Origin: Candidatus Abawacabacteria bacterium | GTDB lineage: Bacteria; Patescibacteriota; Gracilibacteria; RBG-16-42-10 | Assembly (NCBI GenBank): GCA_016207805.1 | Contig: JACQZO010000011.1 | Span: 1 to 64,000, forward strand | Reading direction: 5' to 3' | Length of the DNA: 64,000 nt | Shown here: piece after piece, positions 63,204-64,000 of the stretch | Numbering within the stretch: the first letter of the stretch is position 1 | Layout: every line of letters starts with the position of its first letter | The notes under the pieces: generated by a model | Databases searched by the model: none | The model's input: only the letters and a program-made list of their open reading frames with translations | What the model was told of the DNA's origin: nothing | Program-made: the position numbers and the translations under genes

Positions 63204-63232
63204 TTTGTAGCAAAGACTAAAAAACTCTGCAA
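63204..63232 (-). promoter_or_regulatory. Possible promoter of the 63.2-59.0 kb operon
   Basis: Minus strand: TTGCAG (63232-63227), 17-base spacer, TACAAA (63209-63204), about 23 bases before the ATG at 63181. Confidence 0.4.
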
Positions 63233-63306
63233 ACAAATGCCAAATTATTACTTTACTTTAAATCATTTTATTAGGTCAATCCTATAGTCTAAATAATGGC
63301 ACCTAT

Positions 63307-64000
63307 TCAAAATCCTTTTCTTTGCCAAATTAATTGCCAACGTTCGGGGGCAAAAATTGGTCCTGCAATGATCTTTTGGAATGTTTCATAGTGAGCTGCT
63401 TTTTCAGCAGATAAAATCTTGTTGTTTTTTTCTTCTTTACTTTCCAGGTAGCCATTGGGTAAGGTGCGGACATAATGGCCAATGCGCCACTCTTTTTGCA
63501 AATCAATAGATTCTCTGGCAATGAAAGGATCAGCTATCCCTAATGGGTCTATGATATAAATCTTAGGACCAGCGAAGTAGCCTAAAAAGCCAATATTGGG
63601 GAAAATGATTGTTTGCTGATAGCTCCTATGACTTGAATTGTCGCTTCGTATTTGAGCACCATAAATAGCCCAAGAGTGTGGCGGTACCACTTGCGATCGG
63701 GTTTGATTGACTAGAGCAGTTGAGGGAAAAAAGAAGCCTCTTTCGTTCACAATCCCATTGAGTGGTATTGTTGGTTCAACACTGATTGGTTGGCTAAACC
63801 AATAGCTAGATATGGCAATGAATATACCTAAGCATATGCTTGTTGAAATAATAACACTCTCTTTTGTTTTCTTCTCTGGGAAAAAAGCGCTGATAGTGGG
63901 CTGCAAGGATGCTAATCCTAAGATGAAAGGTGCTGAAAAGAAGCGGCCTGCCATGAAGTCACCGCCATTTTTGATGACATAGAGAATGTATAAAAGAGAG
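63307..64000 (-). CDS. Partial GT-C arabinosyl/mannosyltransferase-like protein
   Basis: The frame is open to the window end (64000), so the N-terminus is missing. 231 codons are visible. The upstream residues read YVIKNGGDFMAGRF. This GGDFMAGR motif is typical of membrane GT-C arabinofuranosyl- and mannosyltransferases. After one or two helices there is a soluble C-terminal part (GPKIYIIDPLGIADPFIARE). An ATG at 63954 lies inside the motif and is not the real start. Confidence 0.75.
   Translation of the reverse strand, partial: SLLYILYVIKNGGDFMAGRFFSAPFILGLASLQPTISAFFPEKKTKESVIISTSICLGIFIAISSYWFSQPISVEPTIPLNGIVNERGFFFPSTALVNQTRSQVVPPHSWAIYGAQIRSDNSSHRSYQQTIIFPNIGFLGYFAGPKIYIIDPLGIADPFIARESIDLQKEWRIGHYVRTLPNGYLESKEEKNNKILSAEKAAHYETFQKIIAGPIFAPERWQLIWQRKGF

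Noticed and set aside
1-64000. CRISPR array
   Set aside because: No direct repeats of 23-40 bases with regular spacers were seen; the 7-base arrays are far too short-period.
1-64000. Alternative genetic code (UGA as glycine) of some Patescibacteria
   Set aside because: Several confident genes end in TGA at the expected place, for example the flavin reductase at 18493 and galU/hsp20 with their ATGA overlap.

Overview
This is a low-GC bacterial window with very tight gene packing. It most resembles a Candidate Phyla Radiation (Patescibacteria) genome. Support: short genes with many 1-14 base overlaps, few Shine-Dalgarno motifs, two small TrbC/VirB2-type T4SS pilin-like proteins of the kind common in that group, a zinc-free bL33, DUF2304 next to a GT2 enzyme, and a wide surface-glycan repertoire with little other metabolism. 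TGA is used as stop, so the code is standard. Placement below superphylum is not possible from this sequence.

Layout. 1-5.4 kb: structured intergenic DNA, a small membrane protein, bL33, a bactofilin-like envelope protein, a solute-binding lipoprotein-like protein, the two pilin-like genes and a Xer-type recombinase. 5.5-12.6 kb: tRNA-Gln(CUG), a divergent kinase-like orphan, diaminopimelate decarboxylase, an RlmI-like methyltransferase, a TIM-barrel isomerase-like protein, and a K+-independent H+-pumping pyrophosphatase with a clear promoter and terminator. 12.8-14.9 kb: a three-gene partner-switching module (SpoIIE phosphatase, RsbW-like kinase, STAS antagonist), followed by a separately transcribed disordered protein. 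15-17 kb: secE-nusG-rplK-rplA. 17-28 kb: a flavin reductase, galU, hsp20, then an envelope operon (DHH phosphoesterase, murB, hpf, femX, ftsW, murG, flippase) and rpsT. 28-54.9 kb: a long glycan locus. It holds GT-C membrane proteins, GT2/GT4 enzymes, a Wzm/Wzt ABC exporter, FkbM and other methyltransferases, GDP-6-deoxyhexose genes (gmd, rmd-like, GDP-fucose synthase) and a CDP-6-deoxyhexose branch (rfbF, rfbG, an SDR, GT2, FAD oxidoreductase, SMR-type protein). 55-59 kb: a PP2C-type phosphatase facing three consecutive genes that I read as 2H phosphoesterases, then three broken genes (an end of a sulfatase-like paralogue, an IS982-like transposase remnant, a truncated second PP2C). 59-64 kb: a sulfatase-superfamily membrane protein, a NoeA-like methyltransferase, a small conserved membrane protein and a partial GT-C arabinosyl/mannosyltransferase-like gene cut by the window end.

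Two things stand out beyond ordinary annotation. First, the PP2C plus triple-2H cassette with its debris of duplicated and IS-broken genes is not a system I know. Second, about ten gene boundaries or coding linkers carry short tandem repeats with a strict 7-base period but different unit sequences, and two intergenic hairpins are built from 6-base units. These look like a local repeat-generating process that sometimes extends into coding sequence.
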